Below, in pieces: positions 35,801 to 46,390 of a stretch of DNA of 64,000 nucleotides. A program made the translations under genes and the position numbers. The notes under the pieces were generated by a model, which saw only the letters and a list, made by a program, of their open reading frames with translations, was not told where the DNA came from and made no database searches. The DNA is from Melieria omissa (Eukaryota; Arthropoda; Insecta; Diptera; Ulidiidae), in the NCBI GenBank assembly GCA_963971225.1, contig OZ020269.1, positions 28,685,783 through 28,749,782 on the forward strand, given 5' to 3'. Position 1 is the stretch's first letter. The number at the start of each line of letters is the position of its first letter.

Positions 35801-36385
35801 TACTTACTTACTTAACTGGCCATGACAACCCGTTATCGGGTTACGGCCTGCCGCAAAACTTCTCTCCAGGCGCCTCTGCTTCGCGCGCGCCTTCTCCAGT
35901 TGGTCACACCAAGAGATACCAGGGCCTCTTCCACTTGGTCCTTCCACCGGAGACACGGCCTCCCTCTTCGCCGTCGACCTCCAACCATCGCATCGAACAC
36001 CTTTTTCGCCGGAGCTTCGTCGTCCATGCGGCAGACATGACCGAGCCAGCGTAGCCGCTGGATGTTAATTCGCTGCGCTACGTCCATGTCCTTATACAGC
36101 TCATACAGCTCGTTACTGGTTCGTATGCGATAGTCGTCACCAACCCGAACAGGGCCGAAGATTTTGCGAAGCACCTTTCTCTCGAACACTCCAAGGGCCG
36201 CTATGTCGTTTCGTGTCATTGTCCATGCTTCAGCGCCATAGAGGAGCACGGGCAAGATAAGCGTCCTATAGAGTGAAAGTTTTGTCGGTCGAGAGAGGTC
36301 TCTACTTCTCAATTGCCTACCGAGACCGTAGTAGCACCTGTTGGCAAGAGTTATCCTTCGCTTTATCTCCAGACTGACATCAAAT
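35801..36385 (-). mobile_element. 5'-truncated LINE with 11-bp target duplication
   Basis: The minus strand codes RRITLANRCYYGLGRQLRSR, then LILPVLLYGAEAWTMTRNDI, then QRLRWLGHVCRMDDEAPAKK to WREVLRQAVTR. This is an intact-frame C-terminus of a reverse transcriptase/LINE ORF2, ending at a stop near 35833. The 3' end is a short tandem tail (TTAC/TAAG repeats at 35801-35815), typical of RTE-like LINEs. The 11-mer GGCAAATGTCT occurs at 35790-35800 and exactly at 36386-36396 on the 5' side, marking the insertion. The Met at the start of the open frame comes from the target duplication. Confidence 0.9.
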
Positions 36386-36396
36386 GGCAAATGTCT

Positions 36397-39300
36397 AGGG
36401 CGGCAAAATATGCGACCGAAGCAAGAAATTTTGTACGTGAAGAAAGAACTTTTGAAATTTGTTATTTTAGAAAATTATTGTCTTTAAGTTGCATTCAAAT
36501 AAATATTTCATATTCCTTATAATTATGAATATTGATTGATTTGTAAAAAATTTTATAAAAAAAATTATAAAAAATTTTAAATTTTCATTTATAAAAGTTT
36601 TATTTAAACAACTGACATGTGGTTAATAATATTAATAATTATTTTAATACCAACACTTTGTTGGATGTTTATTGTAGAGAAGTGAGAAACAAGTGCTGTG
36701 ATATACACAGGGCGGAGTTTTTAAGGGAATGAAAAAATATTTCAATTCAAATTTCAATCATATGAATTTCAAACAATGAATTTCAACAGTGAGCATATAT
36801 AAATAGTGTTTTCCTTATCTCAACACACTTAGGGCGGCACTCTGGCGATTTGCCTCGCGCGGCACATAAGCTTTGTTCGCCACTGGTTACATTTTTTGAT
36901 TGTGTTTGATCAAAAATCAAATTTTAATTTGCTTCAAATTGTTTGGTGCCGAAACTTTTTGACTGCTTGTTACAGAATTTTAAAGTTTTGAAGAAAAAAT
37001 TTGACAGTGCCTTTTTTTACTTGTGGTGGAATGAAAAATCTCCAAAATAGTTTTAAAAAAGAACTGAAGAAGAAGAACTGAGTACTTCAGTAATGTAGCG
37101 CCCCGTTGCTGGATTCAGCGTTTCAAAAACCTTCAAAAAAGTATGTTTTTTTTTCTAGTAAGACATTTTATCGGCCAGTGTTGTTACATTCTTCACACCG
37201 ATGCTGTTAATTTGTTAGTGGTTAGTTGTAGTCGTAAATTTTGTTTTTGTTATATTAACAAACTATAACCCTAACGAGTAATAAAGTTCCAGTTTGATAT
37301 ATTCATATGGCACACTAGTCACATGACATTAATAGCTTTTGCTGGTCGTTGTAATGTTTTCATCCTTTATATCCTTTTTCATGACTCGAAAGATCAGAAA
37401 ACTTTTTCATTGAAGACATTCTAGTGAGAGTAGCCACAAAATTGAGAACACCTCCATACACTCTCTGAACTCTCTGAACTTTTGAAGCGCACATCAGGCA
37501 CAGTTTTATGATAATTAAAAGCGTTTTTCATTTAGTTTTAAAGCTGTTCATTACGGACACATAATTGTGACTTCATGTTCCATAAAATTGCATTGGCGTT
37601 GGCGCTGCAATTCACACCTCATTACCAAACGGATAAACGTGCGGCGCGGCCGATGGCGCCTCACCACCGCCTCAGTGTGATTGTGAAATTCTAACAAAGA
37701 TCGCGGCTCAACAATGCACACCAAATACACATTAACATATTTGTGTACATAAATAAGCAACAACAACAAACACTACACGTGCCACACATACAGACGCGCG
37801 TGGCGAACGCAACAATGGGTCGCAAGAAGAATAATTTTTTGTTTGCTATTTTATTCACAGTGAAATTTCTATTATGATTGTTGTAGTTGTTGTTGTTTTT
37901 GTTGTTGTAGTGGTGTTTTAACGTTAGATATTGTGGTGACTGTGATTGTTGTCACGATTTGCTGTTTTTTATACACAATTCTTATTGTTGCTGTTGTTGT
38001 ATTTGGTGGGTGCTTTGTTTTGGCGGTGAATTTTGTACATTTTCCATACATAATTTTTTTTTGTTGACTTTCCTGCGTTAAGTTTGGTTGTGTGTTGGTT
38101 GGATGGTGCTTTGTTTGTTTTACTTGCCACCAAGTATTGTTTTCCATTTGACTATTGTTATTGTTGTGCTAGTTGTTGTTGTTGTTGTTGTTTCAGTTAT
38201 ATAATGAAATTATATGAAATATGTCAGCGTCGGCATTGTCACCTTACTCGCACTTAACGAGACACAATACTCCAACAAGGCATGTTGTTATTGTTTTTAT
38301 TGTTGTTGTCCTTTAGGCAAATGTACCTAAAGGTTCTTTTCAGCAAATGCATACGACTTAATTGTGCCCGTGCGACAGTGTGCGTGTGTGTGTGTGTGTT
38401 TGACTCGTAAAATTTTGCCAACATTTTCAGCATATTCGAAATTCTCGGGGCGCATACAATTCGGGGTCCGACATTGTTTTTGAGTAGGTTAGAAATTTGA
38501 GAATGTGTCCGTGGCGGCGGCAGTGCTGCGTGTGGAGGTGAGGCGGGGCGCCAGCAGTTGCTCAGACGCGCCTGGCGAGTGTTAAAGCGTTTCTAAACGC
38601 ATTTATGAGCCTCATTACAATCGGTTTTTATTGCACTCGCCGCGCCGGTTGGTGGCGTTGTTGACTGTTATTATTGCTGCTGTTGTTATTGTTGCTGTTG
38701 CAAGACAATAACAACAACAATAACGAATCCGGCTACTACATTTTGCATGCGACTGTTTATGCCCATGTGTACGTGTGTGTGAGCTTAGATGGTTCGTCGC
38801 TGGGGGAGAGCGCGTGGAAGCTTCTGAAATGCGTTTGCAAAAACGCAACAAGGCATTCAAGCACTGTCCGTTGTCATTGTTGTTGTTTGTTTTTATTGTC
38901 ATTGTTAGTGTTGTTTTTGCTGGCTGTAGAAGATACTTTTGTTTTTTTCCGTACAACTGCCTGTGGGGCACAGTTTATATTTTTTACCATACAAAACGGA
39001 ACGAACGAATGAAGCAAACCTGCCAGCCAGCCAGTCAGCCTGTTCCCTTGCCTTGCACTTTATTATGCTTATGCAATAATATTTTTGTCTCTCTGCATGT
39101 GTGTGTGTGTGAATGTGCGTGTTTTTCTACTTTCATGCGCCTCATTTGACAATAACATTTTATTGTTTTTTCGGTGTGTTGGCGTTTGTTGTCCGTTTTT
39201 CACCTGCTTTCCTTAGCCGATTTACTGCTGTGTGTGTGTGAGTGTTTGTGTCTGTGTGTTGGCATATTTTTAGACCATTTCTTTAACTGTGATTTTAGCA

Positions 39301-39645
39301 TAATTTATTTCATTTATTTGTTTTTGAATTAATTCAAATACGTTTCAGTGTGTAGTTGGTATTTAATTTTGGTTTTTAAAAGGAACACCATTTTTATATG
39401 ATATCACATATTAATGACGAGGACTATTTGTCAAGTCAGGAACGGTTTGAATAATAATTAAATAATAATTAAAATCAAAAATAATAATTAATAATTCTCA
39501 ACATGGTCCTGTTAGCTTGATACATTTAGTTCAGGCAATTTAAAAAAAAAATTTTGTATCTCTTCCAAAAAGTAGTTTTCCCCAAAGTTCTAAAATGAGG
39601 CACTTGTTTTAGTGATGACTTCTGCATTCGACCCAAATTTCTAAT
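36397..39645. other. Non-coding stretch
   Basis: This is AT-rich to about 37500, then GC-richer with TGTTGT/CAACAA runs (37880-38200, 38670-38720) and (GT)n at 38382-38400 and 39098-39112. No exon with paired splice sites and no transposon was recognised. Confidence 0.4.
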
Positions 39646-39650
39646 CGATG

Positions 39651-40617
39651 CACAGTGATTCGACTCCATACAACCGCGGGACAAAATTAGAAGGAGTGGT
39701 CCGTTCCTCATAAAATTTGGCATACTAGCTAATCATAGTCTGCTGAATTGAAATCTTTACTTTGTTTTTTCTTAAACTTTTGTGGTTTGGCAATGCCATA
39801 GTCTTAAATTTCCAAATTTCGCAATTTTTGGAGAGCTATAGCACCAAGTATGTTGGCTAGATTTTTCAGATTTTACATTTAATCGGTAACGTCAACATTG
39901 GTAATTGTAAAGAGTAACAGAAATTGTCTCAGGACCCTTTAGTTTTGCAATAAAAACGATAATAATAGACGTATGTTCTGCTTCTTTGCAGTTTTCTCAA
40001 TTTTTCATGCTGATTGCATACTTTTAGGCACGAAAACAATAAATTTTGTCGAAAAATAGGTGTTTAGACCACTTTTCAAATTGAATTATCTTCTGAGATC
40101 GAAAGATATCGGAGGATATAATTACATTATGCGAAAGAGAAAAAATGCTTCTTAAAATAAAGCTTCTTAAAATAAAAAAAATCTAGGAACATACTTTCAC
40201 ATACTTTTTAGATATTTTCCTCTAAGTTTTGCCAATTTTCAGATTTTTAATTTGGAAATATATTTTGAATTAAAAGTGATGTAAAAGCCTGAGGTTTGTA
40301 AATTTTGAGAAAATATTAAAAGCGAAAATAGCGACATTATTTCTTAATCTATATTGAAAGTTCTACCAACTTCTCGGTAACCATGTGTTTTTACAATTTT
40401 TTTTCCTCAATATACTAAAAAACAGAAAAGATGTGTTTACATTTTTTTTTTGGAGAAAAGTTTCAACTTTGAGCCGCTTTTGCACACACTAATTAATTTT
40501 TTGCACATATTTTTTTGGGTTTTTTTAATTGGAGTTTTACCTCTCAAATGACATCAAAATCATTAAATTTTGAGACTATAAATTTTTTGAATTTTGTCTA
40601 TGGAACGAATCACTGTG
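39651..40617. mobile_element. Transib-like non-autonomous element (967 bp)
   Basis: The 5-bp direct repeat CGATG (39646-39650 and 40618-40622) flanks inverted ends that are identical for 12 bases, CACAGTGATTCG, and share CCATA shortly after. CACAGTG is the exact heptamer of V(D)J recombination signals. Transib transposons are known for ends of the CAC(A/T)(A/G)TG type and GC-containing 5-bp duplications. The interior has no transposase reading frame. No other superfamily fits both the ends and the 5-bp duplication as well. It lies 38 bp from the mariner at 40656. Confidence 0.7.
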
Positions 40618-40655
40618 CGATGGGCCATTTTTTTCAGGTTTGTAAACAGAAAATA

Positions 40656-41907
40656 ACACTTCGTTCAATAATGTGTGTGACTGACACATAGATGGCGGCA
40701 CTAATACTAAATCAATCAATCAATCGAAATTGTGAACCTTTTTAGGTTTACTGTGAAAATTATATGTCAATCCGACCATTAGTTTACAAGTTACAGTGCA
40801 ACAAAAGTACAGTTTTCAAAAAAAATGAATTCAAAGCAATTCCGTGTGCTGATTTATTATTGTTTTTTAATGAAAAAAAATACTGTTCAATGCCAGGAAT
40901 GGCTTGAAAAACATTATTGTTATTGGTATGCCGAATTCAAACGTGGTCGTACAGACACCGATGACATTCCATCTACTGGACGGCCAAATGACGCTGTTAT
41001 TCCGGAAAACGTTGAAAAAACACTGAAAATCATTATGTCCGACCGTAAAGTGAAAGTGGGGGAGATTGCTGACATTCTAAAGATATCAGCAGGCAGTGTA
41101 CACACCATAATACACGAACATTTGGTTATGAAAAAGGTGTTTTCGAAATGGGTGCCGCGTTTGCTCACACCGGAGCAAAAACAACAACGAATCGATGATT
41201 CAAAGAGCTGTTTGGACATGTTTACGCGCAACAAGTCGGAGTTTTTGCGTCGGTACATCACAATGGATGAAACATGGATCCACCATTTCACTCCAGAGTC
41301 AAATCGGCAGTCTGCTGAGTGGCATGCAACCGGTGAAAGCCGCCCAAAGCGTCCAAAGGCACAAACATCGGCTGGCAAGGTTATGGCGTCAGTATTTTGG
41401 GATGTGCACGGAATAATATTCATCGACTATCTTGAGAAAGGGAAAACAATCAATAGCGACTATTATATAGCGTTGTTGGAACGTTTGAAAGAAGAGATCG
41501 CGATTAAGCGGCCCCATATGAAGAAGAAAAAAGTGTTGTTTCACCAAGACAATGCACCGTGTCACAAGTCGATGAAAACGATGGCAAAAATGCATGAATT
41601 GGGCTTCGAATTGCTTCCCTATCCCCGTATTCTCCAGATCTGGCCCCCAGCGACTACTGGCTCTTCGCAGACCTCAAAAAGATGCTCCGTGGTAAGAGAT
41701 TTGGCTCAAATGATGAAGTAATCGCCGAAACTAACGCCTATTTTGAAGGCAAAGAAAAATCGTTCTACAAAGTCGGTATCGAAAGATTGAAAAAGCGTTG
41801 GAATGATTGTATCTCCCTAAAAGGTGACTATGTTGATGAATAAAAACGAATTTTGGCAAAAAAATGTGTTTTAATTAGTTAGTCACACACATTATTGAAC
41901 GAAGTGT
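40656..41907 (+). mobile_element. Nearly full-length mariner (1252 bp)
   Basis: TA (40654-40655 and 41908-41909) flanks perfect 27-bp inverted ends starting ACACTTCGTTCAATAATGTG. It contains a single transposase gene on the + strand. The clean ends and mostly open frame suggest a fairly young copy. It adjoins an older mariner fragment in the opposite orientation at about 41980-42480. Confidence 0.95.
40825..41843 (+). pseudogene. Mariner transposase, one frameshift and a short HTH deletion
   Basis: This is a cut-and-paste transposase with a D,D34D catalytic triad. Asp148 (YITMDETWIHH) and Asp242 (FHQDNAPCHKS) are intact. A one-base loss in the C-run at about 41623 throws the frame off just before the third motif. 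In the shifted frame SPDLAPSDYWLF supplies the third Asp exactly 34 residues after the second, and the protein would end at GDYVDE near 41840. The usual WVPRLL motif is present at about residue 109. Near the N-terminus, EKHYCYWYAEFKRG is about ten residues shorter than family members usually are, removing part of the first helix-turn-helix. With both lesions it should be inactive. Confidence 0.9.
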
Positions 41908-41979
41908 TAGTCGCTGCGTGATAATTTCGGAGAATATGTTGGACAGAATAGCAGTTTGTAGCCCAATTTATGGATTTTT

Positions 41980-42480
41980 AACTGGCTTTCTTCTTGTTAA
42001 GAGAAATCTTTTCTTTTCAAATGCGCTCGTTTGTGCTTCAAATTAATGTATGATTCTATCCAGTAGCTCAGAATAATATTCGCTGGTGATCGTTGTACAC
42101 TTTTTGAGGAAGTCCAAATGTGATTCATATCGATTACGTGCATCTTAGAAAACTGTCGTCATTATCTTATTGGCCAACAGACTCACCTTGGCCTTCTTTG
42201 GTGCTCGTTCAGGAGAATTCCAGTGCTTTGCATGTTCCTCGTTCTCTGTTGTGTTGTAATTGATTCACGCTTCATCCACTATTACAGAACGGTGCAAAAA
42301 GTGGTACGGATTGCGATTGAATTATGGCCAAAGACTCCTTTGAAATCACACGGTTCTTGTGATTAACTGTTACGAATAGCTTTTCATATTCAAATATTCA
42401 TGTAAAATGTTAACTATTCACTCAGTTGAGATGCCCTCAGCCTCGGCCATCTCATGGACTTTTTTTCTCCAGTCGTCCAA
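41980..42480 (-). mobile_element. Decayed mariner fragment
   Basis: The minus strand gives a VDEAWINYNTTENEEHAKHW segment, then SPERAPKKAKVSLLANKIMT, then YESHLDFLKKCTTITSEYYS. This matches the first-Asp region and the following strands of a mariner transposase (DExWxxxYTPE, APKKAKTxxSAGKVM, FLxKGxTxTxxYYxxLL). Several stops and shifts are present. Whether it was one element with anything to its left is unclear because the younger mariner ends at 41907. Confidence 0.7.
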
Positions 42481-44049
42481 TATCAGTCCATGTTTGTTCT
42501 ATGTCTATATCTGGCAAGATGACCTCGTTTGGGTGTCATTTGTACTGAAACTATAACATTCAGTAAATCAGTTGTAAACCATGAAAATTTATGGTGCAGA
42601 ATCACCATAGTGTTCATCAAATTTTGCTTGGTTAAAAATAAATAATAAAATAAAAAACATACTTTTTTGTTTTTACGTCGAAATTCACCAGGTTGTCTGC
42701 TTTCAATAGCTGTCAAACACAAACTAAATGCCACAACTTGCCTATAATTTTGACAGTAATCTATTAACATTTAGAAGTTGAAAGGAGTAGTATTGCATTT
42801 AAAGTTACTACTCCGTTTCTTAATAAATTCTGAATAGTTGTATTTCTTTTTTCGTACTTAATTCTGTAAAGTCTTCAGTTTCCCTCACAAAAATTCTCAG
42901 AAATTTCTACATTATGGCCAGCAGCATCATATTTTTGAGTCTAACAATTAGTCAGAGTTGAAATTAAAAATTAATGTAAGTAATTTGTCATTTTCGGCAA
43001 CGTCGCGGTAGACGCTTTCACAATGATTCTACAATTACCAACACTCGAACGCCAGTCGGCAAATGTTGTCTCCGCCACCAGTCACAATGTCAAGGGATAT
43101 TCAGAGCAAAAAAGTATAAAGCAAGAGCAATCAGCCGCATGAAGCTGCACATAAGTGGCATTTGACGAAATTTTAATCAGCCGACTTTTTCGGCCGCTTC
43201 AAGCATTGCCTTGACACAGACGCGCTCGCTACGTGCGATTTGTTGTCGCCTTTGCCTTACGAATATTTGAAAGTTTTACTAGTCGACATTTCTGGTTGGA
43301 ATTGTTTTTGTTATTTTTTTTTTAGTTACAGGGGCGCGCTGCACTGGTGACATTCGTAAATTTAGCCATTTGCAGTTTTAGCAGAAGGCGTCCGCTAAGG
43401 CTTAGCACCCTGTGCTGTGTCGTTGTGCGGCCCGAAACTCGTGAGACCAATAAAAAATTCAAAACGGTCACATAAGGACCTGTCAAAGATCACGTACTCA
43501 ATAAATATTGCTTATACGTTGGTTCGTTGGCTCGACTGTTTGGCTGTTGGACAGCTCGCTGCCGCTTGACTACTCTTCGGTCGGCCGTTTTCCATTGCGA
43601 TTTTATTCTGTTTTGTGCATATTTTGTTGTTGTTGTTGCCGCATGTCCTTCATGTGCATTTTCCCTTTTATTTTAAGGTCCTTTTGAAGTGCTTTCTAGT
43701 TAAAGCAGTATTTGTGGGGCCCTTTTATTTGCTCGCTGCTACGTGTGGCAAGTGCTGTTGATATGTCACACGTTGCACAAATTATTCATTTTATTTGAAT
43801 TGCAAGTTGTTTGTGCGAAAATTGCATATGCATATAGTACCATATATTGCATTTATATGTTTTTGAAGAGTGAATGTATTAAAATATATTCTTAATGTCC
43901 AGCAAATGGCTACGGCAGCCATAGACGTTCATTGTTTAATGTTTTCGGTCATTAAGCATCGAGTTTAGGGTACAAAATTTGGTCTGAAAGCAAAGAAAAA
44001 GTCCACTCCGAGGTACTAAATGGAAATGTAAAATCATCATTTTTATTTA
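42481..44049. other. Non-coding stretch
   Basis: The mariner remnant may extend slightly into its left part. The remainder, including GC-richer 42990-43600, shows no recognised unit; a short TGTTGT run lies at 43625-43637. Confidence 0.4.
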
Positions 44050-44345
44050 TTGTAGAATTATAGGATTTTATGACTAAACAAATTTTGCTTGGTGCTTTTT
44101 ACAGTCCTTTTTTAAGATTCTTTCCGAGCAAGCCAGTGTTGAAACAAATGATAATCTGAAGGTGCAATGACAGGATTATGTGGGGTATTCCCAGCCAAAG
44201 TCTTTTAGTTGCTGAAGAGTCAACAAAGATGTTATTGTTGTGTTGTTATGATGAAACACAACACTTTTTTTGTTGATCAGTTCTGGATTTTTTCCAATAT
44301 CTTGCTTCAGCTGCATTGATTGCTGGCAATAGAGATTCGAACTAA

Positions 44346-45601
44346 CCCTTTCGCTACAAATTTTTACTGCGGGAAAGTTGAAATTTTAATGTTTACGTCT
44401 TATTAGGCTTCTATGTGGTTGTATTAGCAACATTCCATAAGAATTTGTTTAATTTTTATACTCGGACCCTGTATTTTAGAGTGTTTTTCTATGAGAGAAA
44501 CCACATCGTTGTGGCTGTAATAATTACTTAAACATAAAACTTTTTACGCATAACGAAAATTTGAATATTTCTTCATTGACTTCAGCCAAAATTAAAAAAA
44601 AAAGTATATCAATTGAAAGAAAACGTCAAATTAAAAAGTTCTTTCATTTTGTCTGCTTCTTCTTCCTTTACTATGTCAAGATATACCATTAATAAAACGT
44701 GTATACTTTTCTTCTTTAAGGGAAGGCTCCCCTGGATTTGGGCAAAAATAAGGCAAAGTTTGTAATTTTTTTGTGGGATAATGAAAAGGCGTACAAACTT
44801 CCGGTTTTGACTATTAAATTCGTCTATTATTTAGGAGTTTAAAAAGTTAAAAAACTTGATGAAATTCAAAATGGCGGCTACAAAATGGCGATTTCCGTAG
44901 GCCTCTGCGCGCCAAACATCGCTCGAGAACTGTAATCCTGCAGCCTCTTGTAGTGGACTGAAATCAAAAAGCATTGTCATTACTTAAAGATAACAAAATT
45001 GTCTGTGAATTGAACCAGACTCAAAAAATTGAAACGAAAAATTCTTGCACAATGAATATTTGAAGAAAAAAGTTAAATTTTTTGCACCTTTTTTTAATTT
45101 CAACCACATTTAAAAATTAAAAATAAATAACTATTTATGCAAATTGTAGGTTCAAGGCATACAGAAAATCAAATACATTCGAGCAGTTTTTAGATGAAGA
45201 AAATCGGATCATTAGATCAAGTCCGGGGATTTCAGTTAGATTGGAAAAAATGGTTTCGAGATAAACGCGTTTGAAGCAAATTAGAGCAGTGGAGCGTCCC
45301 GTAGCGCGCGTGAGACAGGTGTGTTCTCCCATGAAAATACGCGTCGTATCAAAAAATCCTTTTACACACATATTCTACATATATGTAGCCTTCGTTTTAT
45401 GCAAAAAAAAGAAACCATTTTTCGGTCCAAATCCAGGGGAGCCTTCCCTTAAACTTAAATATTCAGTTTATTAATTTGGTATTTTTTCTAAAACTTCAAA
45501 CTATTCTAAAGACCAACAAAAAAATGAATTCTTGCAACCATAGAGGATGCAGACGTCAACAAAGTAGCATGTTGCCATATGTCAACAAAATAGCGAAAGG
45601 G
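44346..45601. mobile_element. piggyBac-like non-autonomous element with a nested insertion
   Basis: The inverted ends CCCTTTCGCTA lie at 44346 and, reversed, at 45591-45601. TTAA follows on the right (45602-45605), and a one-base variant CTAA precedes on the left. It sits inside the decayed mariner described at 44050-46390. Without the 729-bp element nested in it, it would be about 520 bp and non-coding. The CCCTTTCG start is shared with the MITE at 13146-13364. Confidence 0.75.
44720..45448. mobile_element. 729-bp TTAA element related to the Kolobok-like element at 55967
   Basis: TTAA (44716-44719 and 45449-45452) flanks perfect 22-bp inverted ends starting GGGAAGGCTCCCCTGGATTT. On the minus strand the 20-mer AAACGCGTTTATCTCGAAAC (45272 down to 45253) is identical to 58108-58127 in the Kolobok-like element and lies exactly 533 bp from the 3' end in both. 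TGCCTTA(C)TTTTTG also sits just inside that end in both. It has no transposase frame, so it is probably a non-autonomous relative. Confidence 0.85.
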
Positions 45602-45746
45602 TTAAGCTAGATTTTAAGGTATCGGCTAGTAAAGTTAAAGAACAGTTAACGGTGCACCCTTAAAAGTTTGGATAGGCAATAGTAGCTGAAGTTGGACAAT
45701 ACCCTTGTTGTCTCACCAAGCACACAGCATCACATTTTTTGTTGTT

Positions 45747-45932
45747 AATCCTGGTTTTGGCAGCGTTCTTCAAGCTTCATATTTTACTGACTAAAACGGG
45801 GTTCGAACAAACGTTTCATAAGTTTTTAAAAATTACTTAATCCTGATTTTGGCAGCGTTCTTGAAGCTTCATATTTGGCTGACTAAGACGGTTTTCGAAC
45901 AAACGTTTCATACGTTTTTAAAAATTACTTGG
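45747..45932. repeat. 92-bp tandem duplication inside a mariner fossil
   Basis: AATCCTGGTTTTGGCAGCGT starts at 45747 and AATCCTGATTTTGGCAGCGT at 45839. Both units run to TTTTTAAAAATTACTT. About nine differences separate them. The unit lies in the central part of the decayed transposase, so the duplication happened after or during its decay. Confidence 0.85.
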
Positions 45933-46390
45933 TTTCGTTTCAACAGCGAAATGCAAATAAAAATTCGGTGCATTAAAGGTTTTGCACTTAGATCATGAAG
46001 TACCCAAGTATCGAGCTTGTTTTTGAAAATGGTTTAAAACGATTTTTTTGGTCGATCTTTTGCTTCTTAGCGATGACGTGACTGCTCAGGTGCCTGCATC
46101 TTCTTCAACCATATCCATAATATTATTGACTTTTTCGGAGATGGGTCGAACAAAGCGAGGAACATCTTTCACATGAAGAGCTCCAGCATGAAGCAAGCGA
46201 ACTTTTTACTGCCAGTCGATTTGAATAGAGTAGCTACTTCCATATACACAGCATACATCTTTTCACACACCTGTGCCGCATTCTTCTTTTTACCATAATA
46301 GAAGTGTAAAATTTCACATATTTTTGCTAATCTTTGTAGCAATGTTTGTTTGTGTATGGAACTTTCACAAATCATCAATTGATTTGTTTC

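Larger units (their letters stand above)
44050..46390 (-). mobile_element. Decayed mariner split by nested TTAA elements
   Basis: The minus strand first gives an HTH part from 46378 (RLAKICEILHFYYGKKKNAA, later TVxNH-like KKIVLNHFQKQARYLGTS). Then come diverged middle motifs near 45750-45930 (KTVLVSQIWSFKNAAKIRI). Left of the insertion follow SNLYCQQSMQLKQDIGKNPE, VVFHHNNTTITSLLTLQQLK, in which the second Asp is now Asn, and APSDYHLFQHWLARKES with the third Asp. Order and spacing are those of one mariner transposase once 44346-45601 is removed. Numerous stops mark it as dead. Confidence 0.8.
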
